Source of the DNA: Paramoeba atlantica
Taxonomy: Eukaryota > Discosea
Reading direction: 5' to 3'
NCBI GenBank assembly: GCA_977017575.1
Contig: CDRNVI010000002.1
Coordinates: forward strand, 806,001 to 870,000
DNA: 64,000 nt
Shown: positions 37,403-45,555 of the stretch, in pieces
Layout: each line of letters begins with the position of its first letter
Position numbering within the stretch: the first letter of the stretch is position 1
Notes under the pieces: generated by a model
What the model was told of the DNA's origin: nothing
Database searches by the model: none
Seen by the model: the letters and a program-made list of their open reading frames with translations, nothing else
Translations under genes and position numbers: made by a program

Positions 37403-38476
37403 ATGAATGTTTTTCTCTCATTGGTGACCCTCTTGGCCCTGTCGAGCAGCCCAAGGTCTGGATCTTCCGGATTTTCTTCTTTTCCTCTTGTTGCACTGCC
37501 TTGTTTCAGTCAGCTTAGTCTTATGTGCCACAGCGCTGAAGAAGAGGAACAAATTACTATTGAAGACTCATCAGAAGTTGAACAAAGAAATAAGAAACGC
37601 CGACGCCAGGAAAATTCTAGAACTCCCAATGTGCGTGATCCTCCTCCACGGGTCGAAGAGCCAGAGGCTAAGTCACTTGATGAGGCACATGCAAAACTTT
37701 CGACGATTCTAAACACTCTCAAAGATTCTCTGAAGCAAGGTAAAGGCTTTGTCGATGGTCAAATTCTAGAAAATCTACACGCGCAGCACGAGCAGCACCA
37801 GTTCACAGTGGCATTACTACAACGAAAACACCGTATGATGACGGAGGGTCAACGCCTAGGGACCTCACCCGATCAATTTCTTATGCTCTTCCAAACCCTC
37901 CCTGGTAAGTTGAAAGAATTTACCGAACTTGTGAACACGCAAAAAGAGCGACATGCTCGCGTGCTGGAATCCACCCTGGAGGTCTTGCGATCTCACAACA
38001 GTCCCATCGACACTTCTCTTCTCGCCTACTGTGAGCAGAAGTGGAAAGACAAGGCGTACGCCTCGCTGAGTAAAATCAACGAAATGTTACGACGACACTC
38101 CGCGATACGTTCCCGCTGGTGGGCCGGACTTACCCCATTTGAGTGGGTATGGATCACACAGCACATTGCGGTGTATTACGTACTTTATATTTTACTACGT
38201 GCCGCAGTCTACTATGCCGTGGGAAACCGGCACGGGGGGTTCATTCAATGTACCTACCGCTACATGTTACCTCTGTTCTCCTTTGTTATCTTTGGCGTGC
38301 TACACACTGAATCTAAAAGCCTACTGACGCTGTCCCTCACACGATGGCGAGTGTTGGTGATTTATGCTATCTTGCTTTGGGTGGTATATCTTTGTGAGTA
38401 CGTGCGCAGCGTACTGCGCGCATTGTACTTGTTACGCAGGCGTCGTGGCACAAAATCTGTTATACGGAAGGAGTGA
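37403..38476 (+). CDS. Hypothetical secretory-pathway protein with coiled coil and C-terminal membrane segments
   Basis: 357 residues from the ATG at 37403; the upstream extension has no ATG. MNVFLSLVTLLALSSS looks like a signal peptide. Residues 55-90 are strongly charged, with a KKRRR cluster. Residues 95-240 form long amphipathic helices, likely a coiled coil. Three hydrophobic segments follow (HIAVYYVLYILLRAAVYYAV, YMLPLFSFVIFGVL and VLVIYAILLWVVYLCEYV), then an Arg-rich tail. The soluble helical part plus tail anchors recalls membrane-shaping or tethering proteins, but no family is recognised. Confidence 0.65.
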   Translation: MNVFLSLVTLLALSSSPRSGSSGFSSFPLVALPCFSQLSLMCHSAEEEEQITIEDSSEVEQRNKKRRRQENSRTPNVRDPPPRVEEPEAKSLDEAHAKLSTILNTLKDSLKQGKGFVDGQILENLHAQHEQHQFTVALLQRKHRMMTEGQRLGTSPDQFLMLFQTLPGKLKEFTELVNTQKERHARVLESTLEVLRSHNSPIDTSLLAYCEQKWKDKAYASLSKINEMLRRHSAIRSRWWAGLTPFEWVWITQHIAVYYVLYILLRAAVYYAVGNRHGGFIQCTYRYMLPLFSFVIFGVLHTESKSLLTLSLTRWRVLVIYAILLWVVYLCEYVRSVLRALYLLRRRRGTKSVIRKE

Positions 38477-38918
38477 TGCTCCGCGTGGTATGTCTTTTTA
38501 GTTGGACCACTGCCTAATGTAGGAGCATGCGTACGGAGCAAACACAGGGTACTGTATCTTGACCTTGTTCAAGAGATTCATTTTGTTTTCCTTTTTAACT
38601 TTCGCATAAGAATCGTTTAATTCTGTGATCTTTTTTCCATACTTAGAGGATCACTTAAAAAGTTAGCCTACTTTGTTAATTCCTCGAAACGAAAACATTT
38701 TTAGAGCTTAGTGGTGCTTCCGTATTCTATAAATTACGGAGGTATGTACATGTATACGGAGGTACGTTGGCGGGAACTCTATACACTGTACTTTGACATT
38801 TGAGTCATAGTGCTGAGCGTGTTTCGTGAGTTACTACTGATTTGATCGCCATCTTGTTTGTTTCTCTTTTCCTTACTGTTTTCTACCAATTCATATTTTC
38901 TTATGAGCTTACTTGGCG
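38477..38918. other. Intergenic spacer, nothing recognised
   Basis: AT-rich, with a direct repeat of a GGAGGTA motif near 38739 and 38758. Pyrimidine tracts before 38919 could serve trans-splicing. Confidence 0.4.
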
Positions 38919-39098
38919 ATGGATCTAGGTAACAATGAAAAATTACTAGGAGACGTCCAATACATCATGAACTATGACATAGCTCATCACATGCAAAAGG
39001 TACTCAAGCAAATAACTTGTAAACTTCCTACAGATCCAATTGAGTTTATGATTCGATACTTCGAGGCATTAGAAGAAATTGGCGCTAAAAGCACCTGA
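38919..39098 (+). CDS. Small DPY30/RIIa-domain protein
   Basis: 59 residues from the ATG at 38919. The core QYIMNYDIAHHMQKVLKQIT followed by PTDPIEFMIRYFEALEE matches the DPY30/RIIa dimerisation helix pair, whose hallmark is 'L..........P.DPI.F...YL'. Such domains dock amphipathic helices in histone methyltransferase complexes (DPY30 itself) or in radial spokes and A-kinase anchors. With almost nothing outside the domain, the protein is DPY30-like in size. Nuclear versus flagellar role is undecided. Confidence 0.7.
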   Translation: MDLGNNEKLLGDVQYIMNYDIAHHMQKVLKQITCKLPTDPIEFMIRYFEALEEIGAKST

Positions 39099-39660
39099 AA
39101 TGCATGTACTACCAAGATTCTGACATAACATTTTCTACGTGTGCACTTTGCGCACTTTTGGCGCAAATTTACCACCGGCCTACGGTGCAAATCTCAGCTC
39201 CTATTTATCGAGTCTTCTCGTGTGTGACCTAATGAAAAAACAGAGCAAGTGGGAAGTAGGTTCTCGTGATCCTAGAAGCAGGCCGTGAAGTAAAAGGCAC
39301 TGTTTCAAAAATGATGGTTTACCTTTAAGATTGGTCACGCAAAAAAATCTGATTGTGAAAATTAAAAGAAAATTAAAACTCAGTGTTAAACCTCTGAAAA
39401 TGAATGAAAGGTTTTGTATCTATCATACACGAATTATACGTGCATCATACAGGATGCATCATACATGTATACATGTACGTGCATCAAACAATCATACGTT
39501 CATTTCGATACATACGACTGTCCATCTTGTACGTTTTTGTGTAAATTCTTGTACAAAAATATCACCGGCTTCTGTTCGTACTTTAATTTATTGAAAGTGC
39601 TTTGAATTTGTTTATCCTTTTACTTCTCTTTCTTCATAACATATCTTTGATAATTCGGTA
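39099..39660. other. Intergenic spacer
   Basis: 560 bases, AT-rich, with CATACATGTAYACGTGCATCA-like short repeats near 39430-39485. No gene or RNA supported. Confidence 0.4.
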
Positions 39661-39831
39661 ATGACATCTCCTGATCACAATTCGAATTCATCGGCATCTG
39701 ATATTTCCCACAATGAGAATTTTGATCCGAAAATGTGGACTATTCCGAAAGTGGATAACTTGTCTGATGAAATCGACGATAAACTAGCAGAGTTTATTCA
39801 AAAAAGGGAGCAAGAGTTCGAAAAAGCTTAA
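39661..39831 (+). CDS. Very small acidic hypothetical protein
   Basis: 56 residues: an Asn/Ser-rich start (MTSPDHNSNSSASDISHNEN), a central MWTIPKVDNLSDEIDDKL, and a charged helix FIQKREQEFEKA. A long pyrimidine-rich stretch (TTATCCTTTTACTTCTCTTTCTTC) lies 30-50 bases before the ATG, as expected for a trans-spliced gene. No family recognised. The even spread of charged residues argues for coding, but the length leaves doubt. Confidence 0.45.
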   Translation: MTSPDHNSNSSASDISHNENFDPKMWTIPKVDNLSDEIDDKLAEFIQKREQEFEKA

Positions 39832-39979
39832 CCTGTAAGGACGGAACGAATCTTTGATCTTTGTGATCTTCCATACGACAGTACCGTTTCTAATGTGCTC
39901 TTTGAAACGCCTTATCATACATGTATAATTAATTTTACATCTTGATCTTTCCTGCACATTTGTTTGTGTTTCTTGCACA

Positions 39980-40290
39980 TACTGTACCCCCCTGTTTATA
40001 ATAGCCTCGACCCCTCCCCCCCTTTATAGGTTCTTTTTTTTGGCGAACCACGGAAAATGTTTTTAATTTTCTTGCACCGTCTTAACTATTTTGATATTTT
40101 CACGTGGTTCTTCGAGGTATGGCGCGGGGTGGTGCTGGACATTTTACTTTGGCAGAGCACCGGGGCCCACTTTGCGATTGAATAATCGCCCAAATGTAGG
40201 GCGATTTCTGTGCGAACTTTTAATCGCCCTCCCCCCTTTATAGGTTCATTCGGGCCAAAGCGAGGCTATTATAAACGGGGGGGTACAGTA
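39980..40290. mobile_element. Miniature inverted-repeat element, C-run family, copy 3
   Basis: 311 bp. The 30-base ends, TACTGTACCCCCCYGTTTAT then AATAGCCTCG, are inverted copies with one mismatch, and TA stands at both edges. A second word, CCCCCCCTTTATAGGTTC, occurs inside each end in direct orientation (near 40014 and 40230). No coding capacity. A solitary end of the same element lies at 17380. Confidence 0.8.
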
Positions 40291-40312
40291 TATTTATTTC
40301 GGAGTGATGTGA

Positions 40313-40373
40313 CCCCCACCTAGTTTAGTGCCGCGGGGTACCCTCCCTCACCTACCTAGTGCCGTTTTTCTAC
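40313..40373. repeat. Divergent C-run/word module
   Basis: Reads C(run)-ACCTAGTTTAGTGCCG-CGGGGTAC-C(runs)-ACCTAGTGCCG-TTTT. The module at 40511-40563 has the same order with ACTTATAGTGCCG as the word. It is either a decayed element end or a second family member; its partner end was not found. Confidence 0.5.
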
Positions 40374-40640
40374 ATTTTTGGTTTCAGCTTTTTTGGAGGG
40401 TGGGAAGAAAATTTGGAGGATACAGTATGTATCTTTTGCTTGACTCACGTGAAACGAATAGCATACTTACAGGCCTAGAAGTTTCTATCAATTGTAATTC
40501 AATTTACTGTGCCCCCCCCCACTTATAGTGCCGCGGGGTACTCCCCCACTTATAGTGCCGTTTTGACAAAAATGTTCGAAAAATGACTAATTGTTTTTGT
40601 CCAAAAAGTACAGTAAACATGGTGGAAATTTCTAACATTG

Positions 40641-40737
40641 AGTGGCTTAGTTAAACGTGGTGGCTGTTTTCAACTTTGAAGCCACTCACGCTGCGCGCTT
40701 AGCGTTGAAAACTACCTCCGCGTTTAACGAAGCCACT
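40641..40737. repeat. 97-bp fold-back core, left-arm copy
   Basis: Self-complementary outer parts (GTTAAACG...CGTTTAAC, GTTTTCAAC...GTTGAAAAC) surround a conserved asymmetric centre ending TGCGCGCTTAGC. The mirrored copy is at 40922-41018 and a third, with different outer arms, is in 47617-47787. Confidence 0.8.
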
Positions 40738-40743
40738 AAAACC

Positions 40744-40915
40744 AGGGCAAAGTGGATGAGGGAGATGCCAATAGTTTAGATGCGGCATTTTCCACAGAAA
40801 AAACGGCATCTCTACCTTTTTAGGCGCTTGTCTTCATGCCATAAGGGAGATACCGTTTTTCCTGTGGAAAATGCCGCATCTAAACTATTGGCATCTCCCT
40901 CATCCACTTTGCCCT
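40744..40915. repeat. Inner hairpin element, copy 1
   Basis: 172-bp hairpin from AGGGCAAAGTGG to its reverse complement, with a roughly 30-base loop containing TAGGCGCTTGTCTTCATGCC. It forms the centre of the large palindrome. Confidence 0.85.
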
Positions 40916-41134
40916 GGTTTTAGTGGCTTCGTTAAACGCGGAGGTAGTTTTCAACGCTAAGCGCGCAGCGTGAGTGGCTTCAAAGTTGAAAACAGCCACC
41001 ACGTTTAACTATGCCACTCAATGTTAGAAATTTCCACCATGTTTACTGTACTTTTTGGATAAAAACAATTAGTCATTTTTCGAACATTTTCGTCAAAACG
41101 GCACTATAAGTGGGGGGGGCTATAAGAATAACCG

Positions 41135-41304
41135 AGGGCAAAGTGGACGAGGGAGTACCATTAGTTTAGGTGCGGCATTTTCCACAGAAAAAACGGCATC
41201 TCTACCTTTTTAGGCGCTTGTCTTCATGCCATAAGGGAGATACCGTTTTTCCTGCGGAAACTGCCGCACCTAAACTATTGGTACTCCCTCGTCCACTTTG
41301 CCCT
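41135..41304. repeat. Inner hairpin element, copy 2
   Basis: 170-bp second copy, directly right of the large palindrome. The loop is identical to copy 1, while the arms differ at several sites in matching pairs (for example GATGAG/CTCATC in copy 1 against GACGAG/CTCGTC here). Confidence 0.85.
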
Positions 41305-42061
41305 GGGTTACATAAGAAAAACATGTTCCCTAGGACTCCTTACAGCTTCCCACGCGAGGAAGTCGTCGTCGCTGCGGCAAAAAGTCAAAAGGCTCCGCCA
41401 TCTTCTTTTTGCATTGTGCCTCCTCCTTCCTCTAAGGTCTTGCGTATCCCAAACCTGAAGTTGAAGAAAGCATATGTGGCGAATTGGGGTTTGCAAATCG
41501 CTTCCAAAGAAGGGGGTCCCGAGTGGTCGAAAAGGCGCGTTTTTTTACCTAAAACTATCAATTTATGCTGCTGCCTTTGGTTCTTTGCGAAAAAAAACTT
41601 TTTCAGGAAAATTTTTCGCCGGGCCAAATTTATTAATATAGGATAGCGAGGGAGTAGTATCTCCCTCAATACGTTTTAGGAGTCGATTTATCAATCACGC
41701 ATCAATCGCGGTCTCAAAGGAAGAAAGCGCCAGAGAAGCTTTAACAAAGAGCGAAAGGCAATTTTAAGGAAGGTGCACCTTAAATTGCTCCAAGAAATTA
41801 ATGGTAAGCATGCAGTGACGAAGGTATTTATCTTTTCCGTTATGGAAACATACTGAATACGGTTAGTCATTTCGAAACTTGTTTACGAATTAATATTTCA
41901 TAATTTTTTATTTTAGGGCATCTTTATTTCACAATTTTTTACGACCATTCCATTTACAGCGCTTATGCACTCAAAACCACATGATAGAAAGATTTGCGCC
42001 GCGAAGCGGCGCGCTTTTTTTTTTTTGAGGGTGGAAAAATTTTCACCCTCGATCTGAAACA
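41305..42061. other. Repeat-rich spacer with possible coding debris
   Basis: A plus-strand frame (to 41646) reads LKKAYVANWGLQIASKEGG, and a short basic stretch near 41740-41830 reads like degraded protein; neither is recognised. Also present: GCCGCGAAGCGGC near 41998 and a 24-bp hairpin GAGGGTGGAAAAATTTTCAC at 42027-42051. Confidence 0.4.
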
Positions 42062-42129
42062 TACTACCCCCCCACTTATACTGCCGTTTGGTCGAAAACC
42101 GCGGCACTATAAGTGGGGGGGGCACAGTA
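42062..42129. mobile_element. 68-bp miniature element, C-run family, copy 4
   Basis: Almost nothing but two ends: TACTACCCCCCCACTTATAC-TGCCG, a 13-base centre around TTGGTCGAAAACC, and the reverse copy of TACTGTGCCCCCCCCACTTA-TAGTGCCG. TA stands at both edges. Confidence 0.75.
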
Positions 42130-42159
42130 ATAATTCTTGAGAACATTTTAATTATTTGT

Positions 42160-42222
42160 GTATCCCCACTCATAGTGCCGCTTGGCCAAAACCCGCGGCC
42201 CTATGAGTGGAGGAGGACGCAA
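42160..42222. mobile_element. Miniature element, C-run family, copy 5
   Basis: Paired ends built on CCCCACTCATAGTGCCG and its reverse form (near 42199-42213), around TTGGCCAAAACCCGCGG. It sits 73 bases upstream of the start of the LRR gene at 42296, so it probably forms part of that gene's 5' flank or leader. Confidence 0.65.
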
Positions 42223-42295
42223 TAACTATCGATTTCCTTTTTTTCATCATTTTTCTACTATCAACTATTTTTCTACTATATCCCGCATACTAGAT

Positions 42296-42979
42296 ATGGT
42301 ACTTTCTGTACGGACCGTATTGGTCCACTCCGCGGACAGCCCATCGGCGAGTACGTCAGTGATGAAGCCGGCTAAAGCACGGGGCATTGCACTTCCTCAA
42401 GAGTATCAATTGGTTCGTATGTTCGAAAATGTCAAAGATCTCCCTTCTACATGGAATATAGACACCCCGGCCTGTGAGTGGGAAGGCATTTTATGTATAG
42501 AAAAACGTGCTAGTTTTTTTCATTTGACAGGAAATGTGCGGTTTCTTGATGGGCACCCCCAGTGGGAGTATCTTCCAAGCAGTGTGACATGCCTCCATCT
42601 CCCTGAAAACCGACTGTGCGGCGAGATCAATACAAGTTCATTACCAAATGCTTTGACAGAACTTAACGTGCGAAACAATGTGAAACTATCCGGCGAAGTC
42701 AACCTTGGAACTTTGCCCTCCGCACTGACCCTCTTCCTGATTTCATGCAATTCCTTTTCTGGAGAACTAGACTTTGGAAATTTGCCGGCGACCATCAAGC
42801 AGCTTTGGATGCAAAATAACAAGTTCAGCCATGCGATCGGGCTCCGCTCCCTCCCGGTTTCGCTTAGAGTGCTGTACTTGCATGATAATCCCGAGTTAGT
42901 GGGAGAAATAAATGTTACTCTTTTACCTGAGTTTTTAGCTTTAAAAACATGGACAAATACTCAAATTCGAGTGCTGTGA
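42296..42979 (+). CDS. Leucine-rich-repeat protein, LRR family copy 4
   Basis: 227 residues from the ATG at 42296; the ATG at 42362 would give a leader of the same length as copy 2 and is the main alternative. Cap: IALPQEYQLVRMFENVKDLP, then TPACEWEGILC with both cysteines. Repeats: LPSSVTCLHLPENRLCG, LPNALTELNVRNNVKLSG, LPSALTLFLISCNSFSG, LPATIKQLWMQNNKFSH and LPVSLRVLYLHDNPELVG. The longer N-terminus (MVLSVRTVLVHSAD) is weakly hydrophobic. Miniature elements lie directly upstream. Confidence 0.8.
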   Translation: MVLSVRTVLVHSADSPSASTSVMKPAKARGIALPQEYQLVRMFENVKDLPSTWNIDTPACEWEGILCIEKRASFFHLTGNVRFLDGHPQWEYLPSSVTCLHLPENRLCGEINTSSLPNALTELNVRNNVKLSGEVNLGTLPSALTLFLISCNSFSGELDFGNLPATIKQLWMQNNKFSHAIGLRSLPVSLRVLYLHDNPELVGEINVTLLPEFLALKTWTNTQIRVL

Positions 42980-43131
42980 AATAAGGGCTTTTACTCTCGT
43001 GTACGTGTTTCCTCTCACCATCATTAGATTCCTCTTAGTTTTAAGGAATGGAGACACTCTTGGAGCAATACTGTTTATTCGATGACATATTTTTCTAACC
43101 CACTGTCACAAAACTATTATTTATTGTAACA

Positions 43132-44121
43132 ATGAGCACAGCGCTAATTCCTTCAAAAAATTCTCTGGTGAGCCGTCAAGTCTCGGATACTGATCACAGA
43201 ACTGTTTTCTGGAATGCTCATGGACAAGAAATCTCAGCAGTACGTTTCTCTCCCTCTGGGGGTTTGCTTGCTACCTCAGCATTGGAGAGTGACGTTCAGT
43301 TGTGGAGAGGGGCAGAGAAATATGAATCCGTGGCGCTGCTAAAAAGGCATCGGTTTCCCGTTCGTGATGTTGCCTGGTGTAGCGACTTGTTTCTATTTTC
43401 CGCGTCCTCCGATGGTTTTGTCAATCTCTGGGACATTGAAACGGAGCAATGCATTTGTGGATCCCAAACCGACTCACGAGCCATTATTAACTCCATCCAC
43501 GTACTCCCATCAACTACGCTGGTACTGATGGCAAGTGATGATCGAACCGTGCAATGTTCTGACATTCGAATAAAAAATGGCACCGTACGGGTTTTTGAGA
43601 ACAATATACCATGCACTACGGTGGTCAGCAGTTCGTGTGGGTCAAATCTTTATGTTGGTGACATTGCGGGGAGGATTCATCGTTATGATTTTGCCTCCAC
43701 AGATCGACTTGACACCACCCAGGCCCACAGTAGCGTCATCACATCACTGTCTTGTCAAAAAGAGCAACTGCTGAGCACTGCCTTGGAGGGGCAGAGTAAG
43801 GTGTGGGATATTCGCCCCTACGTGGAGGTGGGAAAAGAATTGCTATGGGAGACTCAGGGGCAAGAGTATCCTGGGGAACAGATTCTTTACCGCAGCGCGT
43901 GGCTGGTAACTAAAAAGGATACGATACTAGTTCCCTCCGCGAAGTCACCATATGAGATCATATTGTGGAGTATGGAAGGACACAGTGAGGCTCCGCACAG
44001 AGAAGTCATGTCAACGGCGCATACAAGCTTGATTACCGTGGTTGAAGCGCACCCAACCGAAACTGTTGTTGCATCGGCTACCCTTGGGGGAACTGTGGAG
44101 TGTAGGCAACTCCCTGCTTAA
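43132..44121 (+). CDS. U5 snRNP 40-kDa WD40 protein (U5-40K/SNRNP40)
   Basis: 329 residues forming a seven-blade WD40 propeller: AHGQEISAVRFSPSGGLLAT, HRFPVRDVAWCSDLFLFSAS, LWDIETEQC, DDRTVQCSDIRIKNG, AHSSVITSLSCQKEQLLSTA, SKVWDIRPY and the closing AHPTETVVASATLGGTVECR. The DIRP(F/Y) after the fifth blade, followed by an LLR-type segment and the last-blade text, matches the human U5 40K protein, which binds Prp8. In kinetoplastids U5-40K is part of the trans-splicing machinery. Other WD40 proteins are possible but fit less well. Confidence 0.75.
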   Translation: MSTALIPSKNSLVSRQVSDTDHRTVFWNAHGQEISAVRFSPSGGLLATSALESDVQLWRGAEKYESVALLKRHRFPVRDVAWCSDLFLFSASSDGFVNLWDIETEQCICGSQTDSRAIINSIHVLPSTTLVLMASDDRTVQCSDIRIKNGTVRVFENNIPCTTVVSSSCGSNLYVGDIAGRIHRYDFASTDRLDTTQAHSSVITSLSCQKEQLLSTALEGQSKVWDIRPYVEVGKELLWETQGQEYPGEQILYRSAWLVTKKDTILVPSAKSPYEIILWSMEGHSEAPHREVMSTAHTSLITVVEAHPTETVVASATLGGTVECRQLPA

Positions 44122-44528
44122 TGTTGGCAGTACCTTACGATTCATGCAAAGGCTCAATGAACAGATCACCGGACGCCTGATAAAAAGCTTGAGTACTTCT
44201 ACAACATCTACACATGCATGTATTATTCGCAGATTTCACTTCGAGCTACACAAGCTGCGCATTCTATTTTTTATTGAGAATAGAGTGCTGCAGTAGTAGA
44301 GTGACCGAATCCTGAAATTTAACTGTATCTTGACCGATACCACCGTCATTGTCTACATTTCAACAAAAGGAGGGAGGTGCTACACAGGGGTGTTAATAAC
44401 TGAGGCCCACTAATTAAAGGCCGTTGTCCCGGCGGTTTAAAGGTAATGATTAAAGCAACAACTTTTTAGTTCGTTTAGTAGACTCTTTTTATGCCCTACT
44501 TACTTTCGTATTGTCCAAAGCTACTAGC
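44122..44528. other. Intergenic spacer, nothing recognised
   Basis: About 400 bases with no supported gene, RNA or repeat; GGAGGGAGG near 44369 is the only unusual run. Confidence 0.4.
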
Positions 44529-45155
44529 ATGATACTAAAAGCAGCTGATATTCGAACTTCACGTGCTGGTAAAGTTAGAGGGCATTATTGTTCACCCGAA
44601 GTAAGGCTTTCTCAATTCATACGTTTGGTCGAAAATCCGCATCCATCTTGGAAAGCAGAAAATCCAATCAGTGAATGGGTCGAGGTGAAATCCACAGATT
44701 CAGGATTGGTCATATATTGGGGCGGCTTTGGTCTAAAAGGACAAGTGGAATGGAAACATCTGCCCGAGTCCGTGAACTCGCTTTACATTGGAAAAGGTAT
44801 CCGGAAGGGCAAGTTAAGGCCTAATTTACTTAACGGATCAATTGAATTCTCGACACTACCGCGTGGGGTGGAAGAATTTTCTGTAGAGGGTCACATCAGA
44901 GGCGAGTTTTCGGGGACATTAGATTTTACACAGCTTCCCATTGCACTCCGAGGGCTTAACATTGAAAAAAACAGATTTTGCGGTAACGTCGATTTTACGA
45001 TGCTTCCGGTTAATCTTGAGTACGCATGGCTCGCCAATAATTTTTTCTCCGGCCGTGTTGATTTTTCGAAGCTTCCCCCAAAATTACTTCTGCTAACTAT
45101 GAACTCTGGTATTGTATATCATGGTCAGCTGCCAAAATTCGTTGAAATATACTGA
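44529..45155 (+). CDS. Leucine-rich-repeat protein, LRR family copy 5, cysteine-less cap
   Basis: 208 residues from the ATG at 44529. The cap SPEVRLSQFIRLVENPHPSW aligns with the other copies, but the following NPISEWVEVKSTD has lost both cysteines of the CxWxGxxC motif. Repeats continue as LPESVNSLYIGKG, LPRGVEEFSVEG, LPIALRGLNIEKNRFCG, LPVNLEYAWLANNFFSG and LPPKLLLLTMNSG. An extra segment (residues 85-105) enlarges one repeat. It is the most diverged member here; its 44-kb spread from copy 1 on one strand suggests old dispersal. Confidence 0.78.
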   Translation: MILKAADIRTSRAGKVRGHYCSPEVRLSQFIRLVENPHPSWKAENPISEWVEVKSTDSGLVIYWGGFGLKGQVEWKHLPESVNSLYIGKGIRKGKLRPNLLNGSIEFSTLPRGVEEFSVEGHIRGEFSGTLDFTQLPIALRGLNIEKNRFCGNVDFTMLPVNLEYAWLANNFFSGRVDFSKLPPKLLLLTMNSGIVYHGQLPKFVEIY

Positions 45156-45555
45156 GAAATACACAACGTGGTGTGATATTCTTTTTGATACATTTTTATA
45201 AACATTTTTATAACTCGGTTATACAACAACAGTCATACTGTTATATTTTTTGGGAAGAAACGAAATATCGAAAATTAGGTCACAACAAGACCAATCTGTT
45301 GGTTTCTTGCTTTTTATTCTTCCTTCCCGGTAAGTGAATAGTGACTCTCTACTGTCTTCTAGGATCAAAAGAAGAGGTGATCGAAAGAAAGATAACTTAA
45401 ATAAATAGTCGTGGTGCAAATTGGCGATCGTAAAAGTGTTTATAAGAAAATTCTTTGTTGGACAAAAAGAATTTTTAGGTTGTTTTCCTCCCATTATTTT
45501 CAAGAATGATTTAGGGTAAAAAAATGCAAAGCTTGCAGTTTTATTTATTGATAAG
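45156..45555. other. Intergenic spacer, nothing recognised
   Basis: AT-rich, with two ATTTTTATAA repeats near 45193 and 45205. The minus-strand frame here is composed of low-complexity codons and is not accepted. Confidence 0.4.

Larger units (their letters stand above)
40505..41122. mobile_element. Large nested palindrome, about 600 bp, C-run family ends
   Basis: The left edge is TACTGTG-C(9)-ACTTATAGTGCCG; the right edge is CGGCACTATAAGTGGGGGGG. From 40543 to 41116 the two arms pair without any length change (paired positions always sum to 81659), about 98-99% identical, around a loop near 40814-40845. From outside in, each arm holds the C-run end, a unique spacer, a complete 97-bp smaller palindrome (40641-40737, mirrored at 40922-41018), and half of a 172-bp inner hairpin. 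Scattered arm differences argue against a cloning artefact. No genes. Confidence 0.85.

Noticed and set aside
40505-41122. Palindrome as an assembly or amplification mirror artefact
   Set aside because: The arms carry scattered single-base differences, the nested parts recur elsewhere in the window in separate contexts, and the right flank differs from the left; long reads would settle it.
41170-41646. 158-codon + strand frame starting in the second hairpin
   Set aside because: It begins inside the inverted repeat and has no recognised domain; the middle may be transposon debris, but it is not supported as a gene.
39980-42222. Retroviral, LTR or Polinton-type element
   Set aside because: No long direct terminal repeats, reverse transcriptase, integrase, capsid or polymerase-B-type viral sequence is visible; the REV3 gene at 20210 is clearly the host polymerase zeta.
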